Shown one piece after another: positions 26,495 to 35,183 of a stretch of 56,343 bases of DNA. The DNA comes from an uncultured Spirochaetaceae bacterium (GTDB lineage: Bacteria; Spirochaetota; Spirochaetia; Treponematales; Treponemataceae), in NCBI GenBank assembly GCA_902785455.1, contig CACZYY010000009.1:11053-67395 (forward strand). The letters run 5' to 3'. Each line of letters opens with the position of its first letter. Position 1 is the stretch's first letter. The notes below the pieces were generated by a model. The model saw only the letters and a list, made by a program, of their open reading frames with translations. It did no database searches and was not told where the DNA came from. The position numbers and the translations under genes were made by a program.

Positions 26495-29176
26495 ATGAAA
26501 AAGTTATTAAAAGTTATTATTCCTGTTGCGGAGATTATTATCTTTGCACTTATCGTGCTTGTTGCGGTTGTTTTTGTTCCCAGCCTCGACAAAAAGATAG
26601 CAGACTGGTTCCAGCGTCCCCTCAAACCGCTAGAAGAGAGAAGTGACATCATCATGATTAATGTTGATGACTATTCTGTTAATCAGATTGGTGTTTGGCC
26701 TTTTGGGCGCGACGTTTATGCCGATTCCATGGATATCCTCAAGGATTTTTCTACGGAGGCGGTTGTATACGATTTGAGCTTCCTCGACAAAAGCCAGCGC
26801 AAGGTAGACGAAAATTATCTTGCCGAGGATTTGCCGGGGAAAATCGACGAGGCTTTCACATATCTCAATTCCGGTGATATTTCGATTCCAGAGGCTCAGG
26901 AAGCCGTCAATGAGGCTGTTGCAGACACTGTCCGTGACGTTGACGAAATTCTCGCTGCTTCAATTCAGTTTTTCGGTGATTCATATCTCACGCTCACTTT
27001 TGAAGATGCCTATGGTCTCGATAATCAGGAGCAGGTTGACTATCTTTCAAAATATATTTCCCTCAAAAATGTCGTAAATGAAGGCGATACCCTCACTTAT
27101 GATTACAAGGGTGTCCTTCCGGCCATCCACAATTTCATGATTCGTGCCGGAAAGGCTGGATTCGTAAATGCTCCGCCTGACAGGGACGGATATCTCCGCC
27201 GCCTGCCGATTGTCCTCAAATACAACGGTGATTACTACGGTCAGCTCACTCTGGTTCCAATCCTCAAGCGTTTCGGCAACCCTCAAATTCATGTTTCAAA
27301 CAGTCATGTAATCCTCAAAGACTGTAAAATGGACGACGGTTCCATTAAGGACGTAAAGATTCCGCGCGATGAAAAGGGCATGCTCATCGTAAAATACCCG
27401 CCCAAAAATTACACTGAATACAATTCAATTTCGCTGTGGAACATCTACCGCCTTTCACTTCTTGACCGCACCCTTTACAAGAACATCATGAGCATGAGTG
27501 AAAGCGGTCTGTTTAGTCTCTGGACTGGCGATGACCCTGTAAGTTACTACGAGCAGGCCCGGCACATCAAGGAATATCTCTGCACAAATCCAGAAGACCC
27601 GGAAAACGGCTTTACACGCGAAAACTATGCCTTCCTCCGCGGAAAATACTATGAGACTGTCAAACTTTTCCTTGAAAGCAATCAGGACCAGCTTCTCATC
27701 GAAGAATACGGCGATGCAGACTACATAAACCAGAACTTTGCCGAAATGCGGGAACTTTTCCACGAAGTTGAAACTTCTCGCGACGAAGTTGCCCTTCGGG
27801 TCAGCAATGCAATCTGTATCATCGGAACAAACGCCACGAGTACAACTGATTTTGGCCTCAACCAGTATCAGCAGGCTTTTCCAAACCCTGGCGCTCACTA
27901 CACGATGGCCAACCAGATTCTTTCACAGGACTTTGTCGATGACAGTCCATGGTGGATTTCAGTCATTATTGCCGCAGTTCTAGGTCTCGTCTATTCCCTT
28001 ATCGCTGTCAGAATCAAGAGCACGGTCAGGCAGATTCTCTTCGGTATTTTCACAATTGTCGGCACTTTAGTTTTGCTTTTTGTTTATTTCTATATTACAA
28101 AACAGTATCTCGGTGTCGTTATTCCTGAGTTCACGCTTGTATCATCATTTGCAATCACAACGGTTGTCAATTTCCTTTTGACTTCTTCAGAAAAGAAATT
28201 CATCACGAGTGCCTTCAGCCAGTGTCTTTCAAAAGAGGTCGTCAATGACATCGTTGCAAACCCGGATTCATTCAAGCTTGGTGGCCAGACTCTCGAAATG
28301 ACGGCCATGTTCACTGATATTCAGAAATTCTCTGGCTTCTCTGAGCTTTTGACGGCAGGTCAGCTCGTAGCCCTCTTAAATTACTACCTCACCAAAATGA
28401 GCGACATCATCATGAACGAGCGTGGAACGGTTGATAAATACGAGGGAGACGCAATCATCGCCCTTGTAGGTGCTCCTGTTCCAATGACCGACCATGCTGC
28501 CAGAGCCTGTGCGGCGGCAATCAAAATGAAGAAGGCCGAAGTCTTGATGAACGAAGAAATCCGCAACATCGTACGGTATCCTCGGCCAGAAAGCATGGAC
28601 GAAGAGCTTTACACCGCATTCAAGATTATGGTCGAGAACAATAGGGAAATCTTCACTCGAATCGGCTTGAATTCTGGCGAAATGGTTGCAGGTTACATGG
28701 GTTCTGAGAATAAAAAGAACTACACGATGATGGGCAACAACGTAAACCTTGCTTCACGATTGGAAGGCGTAAACAAACAGTATTCAACTGGCGGCATATT
28801 AATCAGTGAAGCCACACGGAACATGCTTGGCGACCGCTTTGTCGTTCGAAGCCTTGACCGTGTTCGAGTAGTCAACGTCAACACTCCGATTCGCTTGTAT
28901 GAGCTTGTTGATGAAAAGGCTGAGGCAAACGAATTTACGCTTAAATACATGGAGCATTGGGAGCAGGTTATGGCTCTGTTCGAGGGCAAAAAATATAAAG
29001 AAGCTCTTGATGGCTTTAAAAAACTTTCGGAACATAATCAGAACGACAAAGTTGCAAAATATTATATCTCGCTTATCGAAAAATTCTTCATCAACGGTAC
29101 TTATCCGCAGGAAAAGGATGATTTCGGAGTAGCATATAATCCAGAAGACGGAGTATTTAAGCTCTTGCAGAAATAA
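26495..29176 (+). CDS. CHASE2-domain class III adenylate/guanylate cyclase
   Basis: The 893-residue receptor starts with a membrane helix (about 7-30), then a periplasmic CHASE2 sensor (about 45-470; the opening IIMINVDDYSVNQIGVWPFGR is diagnostic), three membrane helices (about 480-570) and a class III cyclase domain (about 600-790). Metal-binding Asp608 (FTDIQKFSGF) and Asp652 (DKYEGDA) and the transition-state residues Asn751 and Arg755 (NLASR) are all present, so it should be active. It makes cAMP or cGMP from ATP or GTP in response to an extracytoplasmic signal; the nucleotide was not assigned. A helical tail of about 100 residues follows. I start at the ATG at 26495 (AAAGG upstream); an upstream TTG lies inside the terminator hairpin. 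The FecR-like gene is its likely partner. Confidence 0.92.
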   Translation: MKKLLKVIIPVAEIIIFALIVLVAVVFVPSLDKKIADWFQRPLKPLEERSDIIMINVDDYSVNQIGVWPFGRDVYADSMDILKDFSTEAVVYDLSFLDKSQRKVDENYLAEDLPGKIDEAFTYLNSGDISIPEAQEAVNEAVADTVRDVDEILAASIQFFGDSYLTLTFEDAYGLDNQEQVDYLSKYISLKNVVNEGDTLTYDYKGVLPAIHNFMIRAGKAGFVNAPPDRDGYLRRLPIVLKYNGDYYGQLTLVPILKRFGNPQIHVSNSHVILKDCKMDDGSIKDVKIPRDEKGMLIVKYPPKNYTEYNSISLWNIYRLSLLDRTLYKNIMSMSESGLFSLWTGDDPVSYYEQARHIKEYLCTNPEDPENGFTRENYAFLRGKYYETVKLFLESNQDQLLIEEYGDADYINQNFAEMRELFHEVETSRDEVALRVSNAICIIGTNATSTTDFGLNQYQQAFPNPGAHYTMANQILSQDFVDDSPWWISVIIAAVLGLVYSLIAVRIKSTVRQILFGIFTIVGTLVLLFVYFYITKQYLGVVIPEFTLVSSFAITTVVNFLLTSSEKKFITSAFSQCLSKEVVNDIVANPDSFKLGGQTLEMTAMFTDIQKFSGFSELLTAGQLVALLNYYLTKMSDIIMNERGTVDKYEGDAIIALVGAPVPMTDHAARACAAAIKMKKAEVLMNEEIRNIVRYPRPESMDEELYTAFKIMVENNREIFTRIGLNSGEMVAGYMGSENKKNYTMMGNNVNLASRLEGVNKQYSTGGILISEATRNMLGDRFVVRSLDRVRVVNVNTPIRLYELVDEKAEANEFTLKYMEHWEQVMALFEGKKYKEALDGFKKLSEHNQNDKVAKYYISLIEKFFINGTYPQEKDDFGVAYNPEDGVFKLLQK

Positions 29177-29183
29177 AAAAAAT

Positions 29184-29216
29184 GCCAGGTCAAACTGAGT
29201 GACCTGGCGCATTTTT
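29184..29216. terminator. Bidirectional terminator between converging genes
   Basis: GCCAGGTCA (29184-29192) pairs with TGACCTGGC (29200-29208), flanked by an A run on the left and a T run on the right. It can end transcription of the cyclase from the left and of the sugar-binding lipoprotein from the right. Confidence 0.85.
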
Positions 29217-29227
29217 CTAATCTTATA

Positions 29228-30436
29228 TTATCCCTTAATCTTTTCGTTGAGTGAACGCAGTTCTGTCTCTACATCGGCACCGTTCCAGATATTTCTGAGC
29301 GTGCTTTCTGTTTCGCTCCAGAACTTGCCCATTGCAGGAATCGAAGGCATTGGGAAGGCATATTCCAGCTGCTTTAAGAATCCACCCATGTATTTGCTGT
29401 TTACGCTTGTGTTGATTGACGGCATGGAACCCGTGAGATTGAATCGCATCTGCTGAATTTCTGGGTTCAGGATGAATTCCAGGAATTCTGCCGCTTCTTT
29501 TGGATGTTTTGAGCAAGTGGTAACATACATTCCGCGTGTTCCGCTGAAAGAAGCTGGTGGATTTGATTCTCCTGGCAGGCATGGAATTGTTGTTACGCCA
29601 AAGTCTATTCCTGCCTTTTCAAATGGATTTACGTTCCAGAGGCCTGTGATGTGCATGGCGGCATTTCCCGAAGCAAAAAGTGCATCGCATGAAGCCGTGC
29701 TGAGTTCTGTGTTATATAATCCCAAGTCTTGGCGGAGGGACTGGAATAATTTGAGACCTTTGATTGCTGCCGGTGTGCTCATATTCGGGCTGCGTGCGTC
29801 TGTTCCGCTTTCACCATAGAGCCGGTTGTTATTTGCTGTGGTGAACAAAATCGAATAGTAACCTGAAGCTATGTCCATTACAAAGCCTAGTTTTCCAGGG
29901 TTTGCCTGATTGAATTTCTGTACCCAAACTTTGAGATCTTCCCATGTGCGTGGAATTTCATTTTCCCGGATAAGTTTTTTGTTATAGAACAGTGCGTAAG
30001 TTTCGGCACTTTCCGGGTAACCGTACATCGTTCCGTTGTAGGTGAGAGCTTTTGCGCAAGATTTAAGCACTTTTTTTGAGACTTCCTGAGCATTTTCGGT
30101 GGGAAGAATCAGATTCTTTGTGACCAGCTTTCCGAGATTGTCGTGCGGAGCGGCAATAATGTCTGGGCCAACACCTTTGGGGGCGTCTTCTTCAAGGGCT
30201 TCAGTGGTGTTGTGAACGTTTACATTGATAAAATCGATTTTTACGTTCGGGTGAAGGGCAGTAAAAGACTTTCCTGCCTGTTTTATAAAAGTGTCGATTC
30301 CGTCTTTTGATTCCCATACGCGGATATGAATCTCTTTTTGATTTTCCGGAACACTTCCGTCTTTGTTTTTTGAGCAGGCGGCAAGCAAAATTGACGAAAC
30401 CGCCAAAGAAAGAATAATTTGAGTGATTTTCTTCAT
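29228..30436 (-). CDS. Extracellular solute-binding lipoprotein (carbohydrate, MalE-like)
   Basis: The 402-residue protein has a lipoprotein signal ending LLAAC (Cys21) and the SBP_bac_1 family fold: IHIRVWESKDG near the start, then TYNGTMYGYPESAETYALFY with the conserved PxTWEDL, and a C-terminal half ending in a helix-rich lobe. Members bind sugars such as maltodextrins and deliver them to an ABC permease. No permease or ATPase gene is nearby. The gene lies 12 bases downstream of a chemoreceptor and has GGAGG before its ATG, so the two are co-transcribed. I infer that it may serve as a sensory binding protein for that receptor, or share a permease encoded elsewhere. The exact ligand cannot be read from the sequence. 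Confidence 0.9.
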   Translation of the reverse strand: MKKITQIILSLAVSSILLAACSKNKDGSVPENQKEIHIRVWESKDGIDTFIKQAGKSFTALHPNVKIDFINVNVHNTTEALEEDAPKGVGPDIIAAPHDNLGKLVTKNLILPTENAQEVSKKVLKSCAKALTYNGTMYGYPESAETYALFYNKKLIRENEIPRTWEDLKVWVQKFNQANPGKLGFVMDIASGYYSILFTTANNNRLYGESGTDARSPNMSTPAAIKGLKLFQSLRQDLGLYNTELSTASCDALFASGNAAMHITGLWNVNPFEKAGIDFGVTTIPCLPGESNPPASFSGTRGMYVTTCSKHPKEAAEFLEFILNPEIQQMRFNLTGSMPSINTSVNSKYMGGFLKQLEYAFPMPSIPAMGKFWSETESTLRNIWNGADVETELRSLNEKIKG

Positions 30437-30448
30437 TTTTTACCTCCG

Positions 30449-32530
30449 TTAAACCTGGAACTGGTCAACCTGACCGCCGATTTCGTTGATTGAAGCTTCC
30501 ATTTGGCTTGAAATTTCTGAAAGTGCGGTTCCTGTCTGCCTGATTGATTCTGCGCCAGCTTCCATCTGATCCATGCTCTGTTTGAGCTCCGTGGTTGACG
30601 ACTGAAGATTCTGAATCTCTTTGAGAATTGCTGCGTTACCTTCGGACATTTCGTTTACGGCTGAGAGAACTATGTCCGTGCTGTCATTCATGCTGTTGAG
30701 AGAAAGGTTGATTTTCTCCGAATCAGTCTTCTGCTCGTCCATTGCGTCTGCGATTTCTTTGACGAGATGGTCAGTAGACTGAATTTCATCGCTTACATTC
30801 TGGAATGCAATCTGTGATTCATTTGACGCGATGATGATTGCTTTTATTGATTCCTGAATGTTGCTCAGTTGCTCTCCGATTTCTTTTGACTGTGCTGTTG
30901 AAGTTTCGGAAAGCTTACGAATTTCGTCTGCAACGACGGAGAAGCCCTTGCCTGATTCACCGGCATGTGCAGCCTCGATTGCCGCGTTCATTGCGAGCAT
31001 GTTAGTTCGGCTTGCGATGTCCCGGATTGTCTTGTTTGCGTTTCCGAGCATTTTTGACTGCTCTCCGATGACAGAAATCTTATTGCTTACATCGTCTTGT
31101 TTTACGACTCCGCTCTGGGCCTTTTCGGTGAGATTCTTGAATGATGTGGTCATTAAATCAACGGAATTGTTTACCTTAGTGATATTCTGTACCATGGCCA
31201 TAATCGCGTCATTGGCGACTTTTACGCTTGCCGATTGATTTTCGACCATTCGCTCAAGGGATTCGATATTTGCCGCAATTTCATGGACTGCCGAAGCTGT
31301 CTGTTCAACGCTGGAGAACTGCTGTGTCGTTCCTTCGCGGGTTGAATTAATGTTCTCGATGATTGAGCCGATTGAAGCGAGTGTGTTTTCAGTGTCATTT
31401 TTGAGGGATGTTCCGACGTTTAATAATGAGTCTTTTGATTCCTTCATGACTTTCATGATAGTCTGGAGCTTTTCTGTGAATGTATTGAATCCGTCCACAA
31501 GCTCGCCGATTTCATATTCTGTCTTGATTTTGATTCGTTGTGTGAGATCTGCCTTGCCGGAAGCAATTTCGTTGATGCTGTTGCTTACCTGTTTGAGAGG
31601 GCGGAGACTCTTTGAAAGCAAAAGTCCGAAAAGGGAGCCGAGTACAATTGAAATGATTGTAATTACAAGCATTCGGGTGAGAATGATGTTGAGAATTGCC
31701 AGTGCCTCGCGTTTGTTCTGGATGATGCCCAGGTGCCATTCGTCGTTGTTGATGGAAACGTAAGAGAGAAAATATTCCTTTCCTTCCATGAAGAATGTTT
31801 CGAGGCCGGTCTTTTCCTGAATCATCTTGATTTGAGCTTCCCGGAACTGACCGAAAGGACCTTCCGGCTTGTATTTTGAATCGTGAATATCGTTTTCAAG
31901 ATTTGACCAGCCTTTGTAATCCACACCAGCCATTTTCTCGCCTGCATCGTTGATAATGAAGATGAAGCCTTCATAGTCGAGCTGAATTGATGAAGTGATT
32001 TTGTTGGTGAATGATGCGTCTGCAACTCCCGAAAGAACACCGACCGTGCTGCCGCTTTCGTTGATGAGGGGGCTTGAGATGACGACTACCATTTTCTGAT
32101 AGCGCTCGTCATATACCAGATCGGAAATGTTTGCCTTACCTGAAAGAGCCTTGCCGTAGTAGTCGCGGCCACCAACCCATATGTCGCCGCCCTTTGTTGA
32201 GTGGGCCATGCCGTTTGCGTTTGCGACCTCAAAAGACTCGAATCCAACTCGAATTGCTTCTTTTTGGAGAATTGGCTTTTGAATTTCCCAGTCCATTGTT
32301 CGAATGTCATTGCGTTGTGCAATTGCCTCAACTTCGCGGATGTATGCGTTGATTGAAAGCTCGATGAGCTGACCTGCATCATCACGTGATTTTGTCATTG
32401 TGCTTATAACTTGATTTGTTTGTACTTTGTAAAGAAGAATAACTGAAAAGGATGTAAGCAAAACGCAGATAGAAACAACAAGTAAAGCTATCCTCATGAC
32501 AATTTTGAAAGATAAGCTGTTTGTTTTCAT
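30449..32530 (-). CDS. Methyl-accepting chemotaxis protein with dCache sensor
   Basis: The 693-residue transducer has a membrane helix at about 10-32, a periplasmic double-Cache domain at about 35-280 ([15 protein letters not shown], then [13 protein letters not shown]), a second membrane helix at about 285-310, a HAMP linker and a cytoplasmic signalling domain whose hairpin tip reads [20 protein letters not shown]. It would modulate CheA at the cell pole and control flagellar reversal. No C-terminal CheR-binding pentapeptide is seen. A perfect AGGAGG lies four bases before the ATG. It is the first gene of a two-gene unit with the sugar-binding lipoprotein. Cache domains usually bind small molecules directly, so binding-protein contact is only a possibility. 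Confidence 0.95.
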   Translation of the reverse strand: MKTNSLSFKIVMRIALLVVSICVLLTSFSVILLYKVQTNQVISTMTKSRDDAGQLIELSINAYIREVEAIAQRNDIRTMDWEIQKPILQKEAIRVGFESFEVANANGMAHSTKGGDIWVGGRDYYGKALSGKANISDLVYDERYQKMVVVISSPLINESGSTVGVLSGVADASFTNKITSSIQLDYEGFIFIINDAGEKMAGVDYKGWSNLENDIHDSKYKPEGPFGQFREAQIKMIQEKTGLETFFMEGKEYFLSYVSINNDEWHLGIIQNKREALAILNIILTRMLVITIISIVLGSLFGLLLSKSLRPLKQVSNSINEIASGKADLTQRIKIKTEYEIGELVDGFNTFTEKLQTIMKVMKESKDSLLNVGTSLKNDTENTLASIGSIIENINSTREGTTQQFSSVEQTASAVHEIAANIESLERMVENQSASVKVANDAIMAMVQNITKVNNSVDLMTTSFKNLTEKAQSGVVKQDDVSNKISVIGEQSKMLGNANKTIRDIASRTNMLAMNAAIEAAHAGESGKGFSVVADEIRKLSETSTAQSKEIGEQLSNIQESIKAIIIASNESQIAFQNVSDEIQSTDHLVKEIADAMDEQKTDSEKINLSLNSMNDSTDIVLSAVNEMSEGNAAILKEIQNLQSSTTELKQSMDQMEAGAESIRQTGTALSEISSQMEASINEIGGQVDQFQV

Positions 32531-32564
32531 AGAACCTCCTGAGTTCTAAAAGTGCGTATAAAAT

Positions 32565-32593
32565 ATTATCAACTAATTGTCAAAAATTGTAAA
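32565..32593 (-). promoter_or_regulatory. Promoter of the chemoreceptor unit
   Basis: On the minus strand TTTACA (32593-32588), a 17-base spacer and GATAAT (32570-32565) form a good housekeeping promoter. No flagellar sigma-28 motif was found. Three copies of TTTTGACA (complement at 32578-32585, 32634-32641 and 32644-32651) lie around and upstream; the last two are spaced 10 bases apart, one helical turn. Confidence 0.6.
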
Positions 32594-32685
32594 ATTTTTT
32601 TTATAAGAAAATCTTAAAAAGAACGTGAAGAAATGTCAAAATATGTCAAAAAAGCGTAAGAAATGTGAAATTTGTGCATGGATTC

Positions 32686-32717
32686 GAAATTGCGTGACAA
32701 AATCGAATCCGTGAAGC
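32686..32717. repeat. Dispersed palindromic repeat, second copy
   Basis: These 32 bases match 3131-3162 at 25 positions. Extended left to 32680 they include the inverted repeat GGATTCGA / TCGAATCC (32680-32687 and 32703-32710). The element touches the stop codon of mutL and could form a hairpin at the 3' end of its transcript, but has no T run. Confidence 0.6.
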
Positions 32718-34774
32718 TATCTTGTGCGGCGTACCCTTGCGAAAAGCTCTTCTTTTGTGAGAGTTGTCCAGCAGGGGCGGCCGTGAGGGCAGTGCGGGTC
32801 TTTTAGCTCCAGTGCTTCGCGCGCCAGGTTTTCGGCGGCCCCGGGCCCCAGGATTGTGCCGTCTTTTACGGCGGCTTTGCAGGCTGTCATTGCGGCAATC
32901 TGGTAAATTATTTCTTCTGGGCTCACGTGATTTTCAAAGAGGGCGGCTTTTAAATCGGCCTGGCTTCCTTTGTAGCGTGCTGGAAGCGATGTGAAAATCC
33001 ATTTGCCGTTGCCTTTGTTCTCGCATTTGAATCCTGCTGTTGAGAGCGTGTTTTGAATGCTGGAAAGATAATCGTCGTCTTCTTTTGAATCTGTCTGGAT
33101 TTCATACGGAACCAGAAGTTCCTGTGTTTCGCTGCCACCGGCCATCAGTTTGTTGAAAAGAATGCGCTCGTGTGCGGCGTGCTGGTCAATCAGGTAGAAA
33201 ACGCCGTTTTTCTGCACCATGAGGAATGTGCCGAAGAGCGTGCCATAGTAGACAAAATCCGGCTCTGCTCTGGAAGATACCGAGGAGCCTGGAATTGAGA
33301 AGCGCATTTCGTTACCGTTCTGAAAACGGATGTGATTTTTGGCGAAAGAATCGGAAACTGCCGGCTCTTGCGCTTCAATTTTTGACTCGGAAAGAGCGTA
33401 ATCTGCGAGGCGTGAAGAATATGATGAGAAGGAAGATTTTTCTGAATCAAAAGACGAGCCTGTGTGGTCGATTTTGAATCTAGCCTCTTGGTTGGGAACA
33501 TTGCTAATAGAAAAATCTTTTGCTCCAAAGCGAGGTTCTGCAACGTCGAGATTTGTGCCAAAAGACTTCCTGTTGAAAAATCTCTCTGTGCCCTCCGTGT
33601 TCTCTGTGAGGGATTCTTTTTCTGCTCTAGAAAGCTCATTATCCACGATTGCCTGAAAAAGAGAGTTCCGTTCGTTTTTGGCGAGTTCTTCCTGAATTTC
33701 CTGCTCGCGCTCAAAGCTGCTTTTGATTCCGTAGCTTCGGAAGTAATTTTTGACTCCGCTCGAAACTCCGTGATGTACGCTTGAAATGTCTTTGAAGCGC
33801 ACTTCTTTTTTGGCGGGGTGTATGTTGAAGTCAACGAGGCGAGGGCTTACATTGAGGAAGAGGGCTGCAACAGGATGCGTGCCGTTGGGGAAAAAGCCCT
33901 GACAGCCGTATTCGATTGCCTGCATCAAAGAATATTCCTGAACGCGGCGGCCGTTCACAAAAATGTAGATTTGCTTTCGGTCGTTTCGGTAAATGCTTGG
34001 CTCACCGATTACGAGTGAATAGCTCCAGTCTGTCGTTCCGTCGTTTTCCTTGCCGCTTGATTTTATCTCGGCAAAAAGATTTGTGCTTTCTTTGAGTTCA
34101 AGGGCACGGGCGAACCGTTCTGCGAGCGTGACTTTTGCCGGAAGGTCGTGGCGGATTGTGCCGTCAACTGTGAGGCGGAAAGCGATGTCCGGGCGGGGCA
34201 GGGATTTTTCGATAAAAACTTCGCGGCACATCATTGTCTCGGAAGAAGGCCGTTTCAAAAAGTTTCGGCGGGCAGGGAAGTTTTCAAAAAGCCCTTCGCT
34301 CATTACGATTGTGCCTTTACCGTCCTGAACAGGCGGAATAGTCTCAATCAGGTGGTCTTCTGTGATGCTCGCGCGCATTTTGTGCGTACCACTCATGATT
34401 GAAAGGCGGGCAACGGCGGCGATTGAGGCAAGGGCTTCACCACGGAAGCCAAGCGTCGTAAGATTGAGAAGGTCTTCGGATTCGGCGATTTTGCTTGTGC
34501 AGTGGGGGCGGGCGCAATTTTTGAGATCGTCCAGCGTCATGCCAGTGCCGTTGTCTGCGATTCGGATTTTTTCGATGCCGCCGCCTGTGATTTCGACATT
34601 GATTGTGTTTGCTCCGCTGTCTACTGCGTTGTCCAAAAGCTCGCGTATGATTGCGGCTGGGCGGTCAATTACTTCGCCTGCGGCGATTTTTCGTGCGACG
34701 TCAACTGAAAGGACACGGACCGGGCGGCGGGCGGGAGTTTGAGCGTTGAGCGGAGTTGAAATGTCTTCTTCCAT
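32717..34774 (-). CDS. mutL: DNA mismatch repair protein MutL
   Basis: The 685-residue protein has the GHKL ATPase domain (IAAGEVIDRPAAIIREL with the catalytic Glu and LLDNAVDSGA, then IADNGTGM and LGFRGEALASI), a transducer domain to about 340, a linker to about 490 and a C-terminal dimerisation domain with ACK and CPHGRP motifs. MutL links MutS mismatch recognition to strand incision. The endonuclease motif is DQHA-x2-E-x4-E in nicking MutL proteins; here it is DQHA at 530-533, Glu536 and then Asn541 in place of the last Glu, so nicking may be impaired. Its ATG overlaps the xseB stop (TAATG), indicating translational coupling. The linker holds a 9-base tandem repeat (33582-33608). Regulation beyond the xse operon is not visible. 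Confidence 0.95.
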   Translation of the reverse strand: MEEDISTPLNAQTPARRPVRVLSVDVARKIAAGEVIDRPAAIIRELLDNAVDSGANTINVEITGGGIEKIRIADNGTGMTLDDLKNCARPHCTSKIAESEDLLNLTTLGFRGEALASIAAVARLSIMSGTHKMRASITEDHLIETIPPVQDGKGTIVMSEGLFENFPARRNFLKRPSSETMMCREVFIEKSLPRPDIAFRLTVDGTIRHDLPAKVTLAERFARALELKESTNLFAEIKSSGKENDGTTDWSYSLVIGEPSIYRNDRKQIYIFVNGRRVQEYSLMQAIEYGCQGFFPNGTHPVAALFLNVSPRLVDFNIHPAKKEVRFKDISSVHHGVSSGVKNYFRSYGIKSSFEREQEIQEELAKNERNSLFQAIVDNELSRAEKESLTENTEGTERFFNRKSFGTNLDVAEPRFGAKDFSISNVPNQEARFKIDHTGSSFDSEKSSFSSYSSRLADYALSESKIEAQEPAVSDSFAKNHIRFQNGNEMRFSIPGSSVSSRAEPDFVYYGTLFGTFLMVQKNGVFYLIDQHAAHERILFNKLMAGGSETQELLVPYEIQTDSKEDDDYLSSIQNTLSTAGFKCENKGNGKWIFTSLPARYKGSQADLKAALFENHVSPEEIIYQIAAMTACKAAVKDGTILGPGAAENLAREALELKDPHCPHGRPCWTTLTKEELFARVRRTR
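33582..33608 (-). repeat. Three 9-base tandem units inside the mutL linker
   Basis: Read on the coding strand, three units of the form CAC(A/G)GAG(A/G)(A/G) follow one another and encode TEN-TEG-TER. The unit resembles a widespread bacterial dispersed repeat of the CACAGAGAA type. It lies in the least constrained part of MutL, where an inserted, still in-frame repeat would be tolerated. Confidence 0.6.
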
Positions 34775-35076
34775 TACTGGCGGAGTCCTTCGGTTGGAGC
34801 GCCGGCACTTCCTGTTGCGGCATCGGCTCCGCTGAACAAATCAAGCTGCGGTTCAATGTTAATCTGCGGAACTGGTGAGCTTGGGTCTGCTTTTACCGGC
34901 TGATTCATGAGAATCTGAATCTTGCCTTCGATTTTTTCTATGTCTTTTTCGAGAGTTTTTGCGAGTTTGATTCCTTCCTCAAAGCTTGCGAGGGCATCTT
35001 CCAGGGAAATGTCCTGCTTTCGGATATTTGCTGTGAGTTCTTCCAGTCGGGAAAGGTTTTCTTCAAATGATTTCAT
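34774..35076 (-). CDS. xseB: Exodeoxyribonuclease VII small subunit
   Basis: The 100-residue protein has the XseB helical hairpin in its first 60 residues (SFEENLSRLEELTANIR, then ISLEDALASFEEGIKLAK), and a Pro/Ala/Gly-rich tail of about 40 residues that is longer than usual. Several XseB helices bind the long coiled coil of each XseA subunit; the enzyme degrades single-stranded DNA. It lies 93 bases downstream of xseA and overlaps mutL by one base. AGGA stands eight bases before the ATG. The order xseA-xseB-mutL suggests one repair operon. Confidence 0.95.
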   Translation of the reverse strand: MKSFEENLSRLEELTANIRKQDISLEDALASFEEGIKLAKTLEKDIEKIEGKIQILMNQPVKADPSSPVPQINIEPQLDLFSGADAATGSAGAPTEGLRQ

Positions 35077-35108
35077 GTTTTTATCCTATCAAAAATAAGA
35101 AAATTTAA

Positions 35109-35183
35109 CCACAGATTACACTGGCAACACAGATATTTTCTGATGTTGCATGATTGTATCTGTGCAAGTTTACTCCACTGTGG
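35109..35183. repeat. Palindromic repeat at the xseA-xseB junction
   Basis: CCACAG (35109-35114) and CTGTGG (35178-35183) enclose a second inverted repeat, CACAGATA (35128-35135) with TATCTGTG (35157-35164). The CACAGAT core is shared with the element at 3080-3162, so I group them tentatively. The right arm reaches into the last codons of xseA. Confidence 0.5.

Noticed and set aside
29184-29216. tRNA-like hairpin
   Set aside because: It is a simple stem-loop with A and T flanks, a bidirectional terminator. No tRNA or rRNA was recognised anywhere in the window.
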